From UBA830 sp038146925 (GTDB lineage Bacteria > Pseudomonadota > Alphaproteobacteria > MPNO01 > UBA830), in NCBI GenBank assembly GCA_038146925.1, contig JAYQSP010000011.1, positions 1,325,459-1,389,458 on the forward strand: a DNA stretch of 64,000 bases, written 5' to 3'. A model generated the notes under the pieces. The model did not search any database, was not told where the DNA came from, and worked only from the letters and a program-made list of their open reading frames with translations. The stretch's first letter is position 1, and every line of letters starts with the position of its first letter. A program made the translations under genes and the position numbers. This document shows, piece by piece, positions 56,401 through 64,000 of the stretch.

Positions 56401-57005
56401 ATGAACAGACGAAGCTTCATTTCACGTCTTCGGCGTTCCTCGCATCGGCCTGGCGGCAGCCTCGCAACGCCTTCCGACACCCGCCTCGACCGAGGGGCCC
56501 TTTTTTCCCGATCGCATGCCGGTCGAAACCGACAGCGACCTGACGCGTATCGCTGGGCACGCGGCCCGTGCACGCGGCACGCCTCTTGCCCTGACGGGGC
56601 GTGTGCTGACCGTGGATGGTGCGGCGCTGGCCGGCGCGAAAATCGTGATCTGGCAGTCCGACGCGGACGGACGATATCTGCATTCCGCCTCGTCGGGCGA
56701 GCGGGGCATCGATCCCCGGTTCCAGGGTTACGGGGTCGCGATTGCGAACGGTGACAGCGCCTTCAATTCGGACCATCGTCCCGGTGCCCGTACGGCGGAC
56801 GGACGCCCACATTCACGCCCGGCTTGTCGCGCCGAATGGACGACGCCTCACCACCCAGATCTACCTTCCGGGTCATTCGATGAACGACGAGGACTTCGTG
56901 TATTCGCGTCTCGGAAGCGTCGCCGCGAAAGAGGGCCGCGACTATGGTCGAGACGACGGCGACGGAGCCCAGGTCAAGGGGGCATTCAATTTCGTACTGC
57001 GATAG
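56401..57005 (+). CDS. Tat-exported intradiol ring-cleavage dioxygenase-like protein, frameshifted
   Basis: About 200 residues. It begins MNRRSFISRL, a twin-arginine signal. The dioxygenase core shows VLTVDGAALAGAKIVIWQSD and ADGRYLHSASSG near 56,610-56,700 (first Tyr ligand), FRTIVPVP followed by a shifted YGGRTPHIHARLVAPNGRR near 56,770-56,840 (Tyr and two His ligands), and YLPGHSMNDEDFVYSRL near the end. Indels lie near 56,425-56,510 and 56,765-56,805. Relatives open catechol-type rings with Fe(III); periplasmic members are known but their substrates mostly are not. TatABC is encoded in the left part. Confidence 0.75.
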
Positions 57006-57154
57006 CAGTTGACGACGGCAGATCGATTCGAGTCAGTTGTTTCGGTTTGTATGCAGACTTCGCGTAATCGACTGTCTTTAAAGATGGAATCAGAACGAGA
57101 TCACCCCCTCAAGAAGAGGGTTGGTTTGTCTGTGCGATTATAGTGAAACCTGAT

Positions 57155-57189
57155 AATACTGTTTGCATGAATACTGTATCCGGTATTCA
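57155..57189. promoter_or_regulatory. Direct and inverted repeats in the dioxygenase/SpmAB gap
   Basis: AATACTGT occurs at 57155-57162 and again at 57170-57177, 15 bases apart. The second copy is part of an inverted repeat, TGAATAC (57168-57174) with GTATTCA (57183-57189). The surrounding 57,006-57,353 gap of 348 bases is A/T-richer than its neighbours and has no convincing gene. This could be an operator pair, but no adjacent promoter or start explains it. Confidence 0.35.
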
Positions 57190-57336
57190 CGAATTGCCGC
57201 GTGGTTCTCTCCCTTGCCGCGTGGCGGATGCGCCGCAAAGGAAGTCGTTTTGGTTGTCCCACCAATGCCTCCCTGTACTCCTTTGCGTTGGGCGGAGCCG
57301 GTAAAACCGGCGCAGGTGTTGGCTCCGCTCTTTTCG

Positions 57337-57356
57337 TAGGCCCGGTAAGGGGCCTA
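57337..57356 (-). terminator. Hairpin at the end of the SpmAB gene
   Basis: TAGGCCC (57337-57343) and GGGCCTA (57350-57356) pair around six bases and include the TAG stop of the minus-strand gene. No T-run follows, so it may be a weak terminator or mRNA-stabilising hairpin. Confidence 0.4.
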
Positions 57357-58649
57357 TCCGTAAAGCAGCAAACAGATGAAGACGGCGGCGGCAATGCCCG
57401 CGAAATCGGCGCACAGCGCGGCGACGAGGGCATGTCTTATTCGCCGGATCTGGACCGCGCCAAAGTAAACGGCGAGGACGTAGAACGTCGTCTCGGTCGA
57501 GCCCTGGATCGTGCTGACGAGATATCCCGCATAGGAATCCGGCCCAATCGCGGGGTCCTGGATGATCGAGGCCAGGACGCCGTAGGCCCCGGAGCCCGAC
57601 AGGGGCCGCAACAGTGCCATCGGAAGCGCCTCGGGCGGCATGCCGACGAGCGAGGTCAGGGGACCGATGGCGGCGATCATGACATCCAGCGCGCCGCTCG
57701 CCCGGAACATGCCCACCGCGACGAGGATCGCGACGAGATAGGGGATGATCCGGATGGCGACGTTGAAGCCGTCCTTCGCGCCCTCGATGAACGCCTCGTA
57801 GATCCTGACCTTCTTGGCAACGCCGAAGCCCAGGAGCGCGACCATCAGTCCCGGAATGATCCAGGGCGATATCTCGCGGCCGAACAGGATGGTGATCGGG
57901 ATCAGCGCGACGATGCCGGCGAGGGCCAGCGCTGAGATCCAGGCCGGGTAGGAGGCTTCTGCCGCCTCGGAATGATCTCTGCCGCGCCGGCAGGCATCGC
58001 CTGTTCGGTTTCGCGCTCAGGCGTCACGTCGGCCGCCGATTTCCAGCGGCGCTGGAGGAACAGGCAGGCGAGGATCGCGATCGTCGTCGAGCATACGGTC
58101 GCGAACAGGGTGGTCGGCAGGATGCCCGCCGGATCGGTCGATCCCGCCGCAGCGCGGAGCGCGATGACGCCGGTCGGCAGCAGGGTGACGCTCGAGGTGT
58201 TGATCGCGAGGAACAGCACCATCGCGTTGCTCGCCGTGCCCTTGTGGGCGTTCAGATTGTCGAGCTCCTGGATCGCGCGGATGCCGAAGGGCGTCGCCGC
58301 GTTGCCGAGACCGAGCGCGTTCGCCGACATGTTCATGATCATCGCGCCCATGGCGGGGTGATGCGCCGGGACCTCCGGGAACAGGCGGACCATGAGGGGG
58401 CGGATCGTCTTCGCGATGATGCGGAGGATGCCGCCTTCCTCCGCGACCTTCATCAGGCCGAGGAAGAGGGCCATGACGCCGACCAGGCCGATGGCGAGGG
58501 TGACCGAGCTGCCCGCGGTCTCGACCATGCCGTTGGCGAGCGCCTGCATCGGGGAGACCGCATCCTTGCCCGCCGGCGCGCAGGTCAGCTGACGCCACGC
58601 GGCTGCGAGGGAAGGAGAAGAGGACGATGGCAAAGAAGATGCCGTTCAA
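57354..58649 (-). CDS. Fused spore-maturation-type protein SpmAB (nucleoside-gate domains), frameshifted
   Basis: A ~430-residue membrane protein combining SpmA-like and SpmB-like halves, each with a gate domain related to nucleoside transporters. SpmA signs: IMNMSANALGLGNAATPFG near 58,330. SpmB signs: LLRPLSGSGAYG and STIQGSTETTFYVLAVYFG near 57,500. Starts at TTG 58649 (NGIFFAIVLFSF); indels near 58,610 and 57,965. Despite the name it occurs in non-sporulating Proteobacteria; transport function is unproven. It begins eight bases after the MFS gene stop, so it closes an operon. Confidence 0.8.
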
Positions 58650-58657
58650 GGAAGCGC

Positions 58658-59841
58658 CTACGGGCCGGCCCGGACCCGGCGCGGCGATACGCTGCGCCCC
58701 GCGGCGTAGACGGAGAAGGCAGACAGGAAGATCAGCACAGCCGCGATGTAGAACACGACGAGCGGGCGGCCGACATCGAGCAGATATCCGTATATGGCGG
58801 GGACGATGGCACAGCCGATGTCGAGACCCGAAAGACGAAGCCGAAGACCTTGCCGCTCGCCTCCGGCGGCGCGATGCGGCTGACGACGAGGTCGCGCGCT
58901 GCGAAGCCGAAGCCGAAGAAGAAACCCGCCGCGGCGATCAGCGCATAGACCGCCGGCATCCAGGGCGGCGTGAGCGACAGCAGCACGACCATCAGGCTCG
59001 ATGCGAGGAAGCTGAGGAACGTGACGTTCAGCGGATCCTCCTTGCGGTCGGCGACGATGCCGCCGCCGATCACGCCGAAGATCGCGCCGACGACGAAGAT
59101 GGTGACGAAGCTGTTGCCGATCAGGAGCGGGATGCCGTGGGCGACGTTGAACACCTTGTCTGCGTTGAACTGCACGCCCACTTGACCGCCCGCGAGAAGG
59201 GCGAAGAACAGGATGCAGAGGAGGAGCGCCGGGGCCATCAGCATCCGGAGGTCCTGGCCGAGCGAGTTCTTCACCGCGACCTCGCGCCGCGCGTGGGAAG
59301 AGTCTCGGAAGTCGCCGCTGAGAACGATCGAGACCAGCATGACGAGGAGGCCCGCGATCCCCGCGGCGATCAGCGCCGTCTGCCAACCGTAGGCCTCGCC
59401 CAGCGCCGCCATGGTGAGGGGCGCGACGGCATAGCCGACGAAGCCGCCGAGATTGTGGATGCTGAAGGCGCGCCCGAGGCGCGGCTTCGTGACCGATGCG
59501 GCAAGGATGCTGTAGTCCGCCGGGTGGAAGACGCTGTTGCCCATCCCGGCCAGGGCGGCGAAGACGACCATGGTGCCGTAGGACGGAAACAGGCCGTAGA
59601 GCATCGTTGCCGTCGCCATCGTCCCGATTCCCGTCATCAGGATCGTGCGCGCGCCGAACTTGTCGACGAAGAAGCCGACCGGGATCTGGAGCGAGAACGA
59701 GGCGATGAAGAAGACGGTGATCAGCAGGCCGAGGCTCTCGAAGCTGTAGCCCTCGTGCCGGTTGATCAGGATGAACAGCGGGATCAGCGCGAACTGGTAG
59801 AAGTGGCTGAAGAAATGGCAGACGCCGACCACGCTCATCAC
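58658..59841 (-). CDS. MFS transporter 1 of a tandem pair, one frameshift
   Basis: A ~395-residue 12-helix carrier. MSVVGVCHFFSHFYQ starts helix 1, GFFVDKFGARTILMTG is the loop 2-3 motif, and GMGNSVFHPADYSILAA in helix 4 resembles fosmidomycin-resistance-type carriers. One indel near 58,830 separates it from the end GLDIGCAIVPAIYGYLLDV to VRAGP. GTG 59841 or the adjacent ATG is the likely start. It is a clear paralogue of the gene just upstream, probably by tandem duplication. Confidence 0.8.
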
Positions 59842-59895
59842 GCGGAAGTCGCGGCGGCGTTCGACGAGGCGGCGGACTGCGTCCGGGCGGCCTTC

Positions 59896-61133
59896 CTATT
59901 CGGCGGGTACGGCGGCGCGCCGCTGCGAGGCGACGTTCGTCATGCGGATGATGACGATCGCCGAGACCCAGAAGACGGCGACGCAGAGGAACGCGGAGCG
60001 CGGGATGCCCGTATCGACGAACCAGCCGAACAGCACCGGCGTGATCGCCGAGCCGACGTCCATGCCGGAATAGACGAACCCGAACACGCGCCCCGACGCG
60101 CCCTTCGGCGTGGCGGCGCGCACCAGCAGCTCCCGCGACGGGAAGGCGATGCCGTACATGAAGCCGATCAGCGCATAGACCGCATAGAGCACGACCTGCG
60201 GCAGGTCGATGCGCCAGATCGCCAGGATCGCGACCACGGCGGTGAGGTAGCCGACGGTGACGATGCGGTCGGGGCGCTTGAAATACTCGACGATATAGCC
60301 GCCCGTGAGCACGCCGGCCGTCACGCCGAACAGCATGACCGTGACGAACGCGCCGCCGATCTTGAGGTCGAACGAATAAATCTTCTCCATCAGCGTCGGC
60401 GAGAAGGTCTGCAGGCCGATCTGGCCCATGGCGACGATGAGGAAGAAGAACCAGCAGAGCACGATGGGCGCCTGGAAAAGCGCTCCGAGGCTCTGCCCGA
60501 GAGATTCCTCCTTGCGGCCGCTCTCGCTGCGTTCGTGCCGGCTGTCGCGGAAGTCGCGGCTGCCGCCCCACAGGCTGGCGAAGATCACGAGGCCGACGAG
60601 GCCGGCGAGCGTGATCGCGACCTGCCACCCGTATGCGGTGCCGATCGCGGTCATGGCGAGCGGCCCCGCCGCATAGCCGATATAACCGCCGAACATGTGA
60701 TAGCTGAACGCGCGCGCAATCCGCTTCTCGCTGATCGTCGCGTTCATGATGCTGTAGTCGCAGGGATGGAAGACGCTGTTGCCAGCGCCCGCGAGAACCG
60801 AGAGGACGAACAGCACCGGGTAGTAGGGCAGGCCCCATCCAGCGCGGTCGAGACCGACATCAGCCCCGAGGCCGCCCAGAAGGACGACGCGCGCCGAAGC
60901 GGTCGACGAGGAAGCCGGACGGCGGCTGGAAGATCGCGGACGTGATGTAAAACGCCGCGGTCAGGATACCGAGCTCCTTGAAGGTGAAGCCGTGGCTCGC
61001 GTTCATCGGGACGAACAGCGGCGGCAAGGGCGAGCTGGTAGAAATGGCTCGCGCCATTAGAATGCCGATCAGCGTCGTGACGCTTGTCGCGCCGATGAAT
61101 CTCAGCCTCGGACAGGACTGCCGCCTGGGACAT
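59896..61133 (-). CDS. MFS transporter 2 of a tandem pair, frameshifted at the N-terminus
   Basis: A ~405-residue carrier. The first ~100 residues are in shifted frames (TSVTTLIGILMA, SHFYQLALPPLFVPMN, GFLVDRFGARR), then a clean run from 60,816 includes LAGAGNSVFHPCDYSIMNA and GFVYSGMDVGSAITPVLFGW to the end AAVPAE. SHFYQ, NSVFHP-x-DYSI and RDFRDSRHxR are shared with the downstream paralogue. Lies 55 bases before it and 39 after the GlcG gene stop, all in one direction. Confidence 0.8.
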
Positions 61134-61172
61134 TCGGTTACGCTTTCTTTCTTTCGTTTTGAGTGTGCGACG

Positions 61173-61601
61173 TCAGACGACCGCCGTGAGCCCCGCCGCT
61201 TCGATCCCGGCAACTGCCGCGATCTCGTCGTTGTCGGACGTGTCGCCGCTGACACCGACTGCGCCGACGACCTCGTCGCCGTTCTTGATCAGCACGCCGC
61301 CGGGAACCGGGATCATGCGGCCTTCCGAGGCGGAGACGAGCGCCGCGCCGAAGTGCGGACGCTCCTGGAACATGGCGCCGAGCTGGCGCGAGGACCGGCC
61401 CATGCCGACGGCGCCGAACGCCTTGCCCGTGGCGATCTGGGGACGGAGCGCCGCGCCGGGCCCGTCGGAGCGCGCGAAGGCCTTGAGGTGGCCGCCGTCG
61501 TCGACGACCGCGACGGTGAGCGGGTTGAGCTTCATATCCTTGCCCTTCGCGAGCGCCTTTTCGACGATGATCTGCGCCTGGTCGAGTGTCAGCTTGGCCA
61601 T
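61173..61601 (-). CDS. GlcG/HbpS-family protein
   Basis: A 142-residue intact protein of the GlcG/HbpS fold, whose members bind heme or act beside dehydrogenases. Typical elements are LTVAVVDDGGHLKAFARSDG near residue 28, IATGKAFGAVGMGRSSRQL near 57, PVPGGVLIKNGDEVVGAVGV near 100 and SGDTSDNDEIAAVAGI near 120. ATG 61601 has a GAGGAC site. It leads the operon with the two MFS carriers and SpmAB, which suggests small-acid or catabolite handling, by context only. Confidence 0.85.
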   Translation of the reverse strand: MAKLTLDQAQIIVEKALAKGKDMKLNPLTVAVVDDGGHLKAFARSDGPGAALRPQIATGKAFGAVGMGRSSRQLGAMFQERPHFGAALVSASEGRMIPVPGGVLIKNGDEVVGAVGVSGDTSDNDEIAAVAGIEAAGLTAVV

Positions 61602-61787
61602 TTTCGGTCCTCATCCCTGGATTCAGTGGCCGAAACTTACCGGCTCGCCCATGGGAGAGAAAGCGGCAAATTGTTTCGCGCTCTGATAAATTGACGGGCT
61701 GAAGAGCAATAATGAAACGCGTAATAAACGCGGCGGCCCACCGCGCCGCCGGGGTTCGCGGAGGCACCTCGCAAGATAGGGGAAGAC

Positions 61788-62662
61788 ATGCCGGAAACGC
61801 GCATCAGTTCATCGGTCTCGGCACCATGGGCGGGGCAATGTGCGGCCATCTGCTGAAGGCGGGGTTCGCCATCTCGGTCTGGGGACGTTCGAAGGAACGC
61901 AGCAAGCCGTCGCTCGACGCCGGCGCTGCATGGGCGGAGAGCCCGCGCGCGCTCGCCGAGGCCTGCGACGCTGTCTGCTCTGCGTCTCCAACGACAAGGC
62001 CGTGGGAGAGGTCGTGTTCGGCGAAGACGGACTCTCCGGCGCGGCCGGGGCGGGGAAGCTCCTCGTCGACCATTCGACGATCCACCCGATGACCACGCGC
62101 GAGTGGGCGGCGCGGCTGCAGGGCAAAAACGGCATGACCTGGGTCGACGCGCCGGTCTCGGGCGGGCCGGGCGGCGCAAAGCGCGGCGAACTGATCGTGA
62201 TGGCGGGCGGCAGCGTGCCGATTACGCCCAGGTCTTCCGGCCTATTCGAAGCAGATCACGCACATGGGTCCGGTCGGATCGGGCCAGGCGACGAAGGTGT
62301 GCAACCAGCTGATCATAGGCGCCGAGATCTGCGCGATCGCCGAGGCCCTCAAGTTCGCCAGAATTTCGGGCTCAAGGCCGCCGCACTTCCCGACGCGCTC
62401 AAGGGCGGCTGGGCGGATTCGACCGTCCTGCAGGATCATGGCCGGCGGATGGCGGGGCCGACTATTCCGGACCCGGCATCCGCCGCGATCCTTGATGAAG
62501 GAGACATGAACATCGCCTGCGATATGGCGCGTCTCACGGACGCCGATGCCAGATGACCGGGTCGCGACGTCGCTCTACCGTCTCGCGATCCAGCTCGGCC
62601 ATATGGACGGCGGCCAGATCGCACCGATGCGGCTCTATTCCGAAGAAACCGCTCTGAGGTAG
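61788..62662 (+). CDS. 3-hydroxyisobutyrate dehydrogenase-family oxidoreductase, frameshifted
   Basis: A beta-hydroxyacid dehydrogenase of ~290 residues. MPETRIS is followed, after an indel, by FIGLGTMGGAMCGHLLKAGF, the NAD(P) motif. LLVDHSTIHPMTTREWA and WVDAPVSGGPGGAKRGELI (substrate-binding SGG motif) follow near 62,060-62,200. GQATKVCNQLIIGAEICAIA near 62,285 carries the catalytic-Lys region KxxNN in variant form (KVCNQ). It ends MRLYSEETALR at 62662, overlapping the convergent LysR gene end. Substrate unknown. Confidence 0.8.
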
Positions 62663-63602
62663 GAGCAGGCCCAGCCGGCCGCTGAGTTGCGTCGCGATCC
62701 CCGATATCCGTTCCGTATCCAGATATGGGCGGGGGAGCGCGCCGTGCGCTCGTGCCAGAGCGCGAGCATCGACTCCGGCAGCTCGAACGGCGTCGGGAAG
62801 ATCGCAGCGCATATGAGCGTATGCAACAAGGACCGTTCCGGCGCGACCGCAGTGAAATCCGTCTCCTGCAGGATCGCCGGCAGGCTGAGGAAAGTCGGCA
62901 CCGAAATACTGACCCGGCGTTTCCCGTCCGAGACGCTTCAGCGCATCGTCCGCCGGGCCGCGGAACCCGTCGCTCGACGGCGTCACCAGCACATGGTCCC
63001 ACGAGCGCGCAGAACCGGGCGAGATCGAGCGGAAGCCCCGACGCATCGGGGATGAGTCGCTGGCGGAGCGCTTCCGCGAGACGCAGCGGTCGCGGAACAG
63101 CTCCATCGCATGGACGCCGGCGGGCGCCATTCCCGGCACGGTGACGGCGAAATCGATCTCCTGGCGCTCGAGACTGCTCCAGCAGGGCATCTCGCGGACG
63201 TCGGTGGAGACCACGGCAGAAGCGGGTCCCGGGCGCCAGCCGGTAGCGCCTCGCGGATCAGCGGTGCCGTGTCATCTGGGCATGAGTCCGTCGCCGCGAC
63301 GGTAAGAGCGTCCGTCGCCCGGTCGGGCCGGAAATCGGCCGCCGACAGCAGGGTGTCGATGTCGCGCAGCACCGCTTTTACCGGGCCGATCAGCTCTAGC
63401 GCCCGCTGGGTCGGCCGGATGCCCTGCTGGGTGCGGACGCAAAGAGGGGATCGTCGAAGGTCGTGCGCAGCCTTTTGAGCGTGCCGCTGACCGCCGGCTG
63501 GGACAGATTGAGGCGCTCTGCGGCCCGGCTCACGCTGCGCTCGTCGAGGAGCACGTCGAGGGCGACGAGGAGGTTCAGATCGACGTTTCGGATATTCGTC
63601 AT
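62635..63602 (-). CDS. LysR-type transcriptional regulator, frameshifted
   Basis: The N-terminal winged helix is clean: MTNIRNVDLNLLVALDVLLD and SVSRAAERLNLSQPAVSGTL, followed by the linker start RLRTTFDDPLF. After an indel near 63,430 it continues RALELIGPVKAVLRDIDTLL and the effector domain (LTVAATDSC, DFAVTVPGMAPAG, VPTFLSLPAILQETDF). Several further indels occur before the end near 62,640. About 310 residues. Divergent from the gene at 63738, its likely target. Confidence 0.8.
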
Positions 63603-63613
63603 GCCGATGAGCG

Positions 63614-63641
63614 ATATAAAAGATAGCGATTTGATTTATAT
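63614..63641. promoter_or_regulatory. A/T-rich inverted repeat in the LysR intergenic region
   Basis: ATATAAA (63614-63620) and TTTATAT (63635-63641) are inverted around 14 bases, directly before the lysR start and within the 135-base divergent gap. LysR proteins bind such dyads with a T-N11-A core near their own promoters, so this is a reasonable operator candidate. Confidence 0.45.
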
Positions 63642-63737
63642 TTTAACCTTCGCCAATGTCCAGCGCCGAAACGCCGAAAGCGGCCGCGAAGAAGCCCGCC
63701 GGCGGATGCGAATTGAATTCACGAATGGGAGCGATCA

Positions 63738-64000
63738 ATGGAAACGTATACCAAGCCGGCCGAAGCGAAGGGTGAGTACCGGGACATGCTGATCCGATCC
63801 TCGCCGACCCGGCAGATCTACGCACGAGACGAAAGCAGCCGCGGGAGGTCTTCGGCAAGGCGATCTCTCGCGCGCGCCGAACTGGCAGGGAAAAGAGCTC
63901 GCGGCCGAGATTCGCCGCCGAAGAAGCGCGCCACAGCCGCAGGCTGACGCCATCGCCGGGGGCGATGCGCGCAATTCGCGGCTGCATGCCCGACCATCGC
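63738..64000 (+). CDS. Unidentified protein, 5' part, cut by the window end
   Basis: Begins METYTKPAEAKGEYRDMLIR after a GGGAG-like site. One indel near 63,790 probably shifts the frame into ILADPADLR, with GKAISRAPNWQGKELAAEI further on; neither version is long enough to name a family. It is divergent from the LysR gene and is the probable regulated gene. The frame stays open to the window end only if an indel is accepted. Confidence 0.4.

Noticed and set aside
58627..60945. A 772-residue plus-strand open frame rich in Arg, Asp, Glu and His
   Set aside because: It lies exactly antisense to the two MFS genes, whose conserved motifs are clear on the minus strand. Long antisense frames arise from G+C-rich codon bias.
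36262..64000. Everything right of the tRNA as an integrated island or prophage
   Set aside because: No integrase next to the tRNA, no restored tRNA 3' end, no phage structural genes. The content is ordinary chromosomal metabolism and signalling.
1..64000. CRISPR arrays, rRNA genes, toxin-antitoxin or restriction systems
   Set aside because: No regularly spaced repeats, no rRNA sequence, and no recognisable defence proteins were seen on either strand.

Overview
The window is alphaproteobacterial DNA with two parts of very different quality. Bases 1 to about 36,296 are a clean chromosomal core: dense genes, 1-4 base start/stop overlaps, intact reading frames. The order xthA, erpA, dgt, argS, SPOR protein, nagZ, scpAB, tatABC, serS, surE, pcm, nlpD-like, yajC, secDF is the layout familiar from Rhodospirillales-type Alphaproteobacteria, and HpnE (hopanoid/squalene pathway) agrees with that. 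Bases from about 36,297 to 64,000 also look alphaproteobacterial (LapG, FecR/CHASE2 cyclase pair, PEP-CTERM tail), but they appear richer in G+C-ending codons. About twenty of roughly twenty-five genes there are broken by single-base indels, typical of uncorrected long reads. The switch falls inside a tRNA-Lys gene that stops in the middle of its anticodon, so I read it as a probable assembly join rather than biology.

Left part. A partial ilvD is followed by a dicarboxylate/amino-acid symporter whose ribosome-binding site lies inside a 20-bp hairpin. Next come exonuclease III with a tiny coupled membrane protein, ErpA, dGTPase and a long forward run: argS to nagZ (translation, cell wall), scpA/scpB (chromosome segregation), an orphan ABC ATPase, tatABC (folded-protein export), serS-surE-pcm-nlpD-like (charging, stationary-phase repair, amidase activation), then yajC-secD-secF (Sec export). 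From 21.5 kb there is a PuuD-like membrane protein, hpnE with an unrecognised partner, a squalene/phytoene-synthase-family gene, trmFO, chaC, an internally deleted cyclase remnant, uvrA, a 2-hydroxyacid dehydrogenase, a possible small RNA, ssb, gyrA and coaD. gyrA carries an 0.8-kb patch of clustered indels that resembles the right part.

Right part. 36.3-43.5 kb is a signalling and surface block: a PEP-CTERM/LamG tail, a cache-PAS-degenerate HD-GYP sensor, a LapG-type protease, a CHASE2 adenylate cyclase and a FecR-domain protein. 43.5-50.4 kb holds a MetE-like methyltransferase, an MBL-fold hydrolase, an MFS transporter, NTF2-like and DinB proteins, a SprA-related protein, GTP cyclohydrolase II and a small monooxygenase. 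A decayed IS481-type transposase (50.6-51.6 kb) precedes a three-gene overlapping operon of two QueG-like Fe-S proteins and a PaaK-like acyl-CoA ligase. The rest holds a lone atypical receiver protein, a Tat-exported intradiol dioxygenase, an operon of GlcG, two MFS paralogues and a fused SpmAB, a hydroxyisobutyrate-dehydrogenase-like gene and a LysR regulator divergent from a gene cut by the window end. No rRNA, CRISPR array or prophage was seen. The most unusual gene group is the QueG-like pair plus ligase; the most important practical point is the suspected chimeric join.
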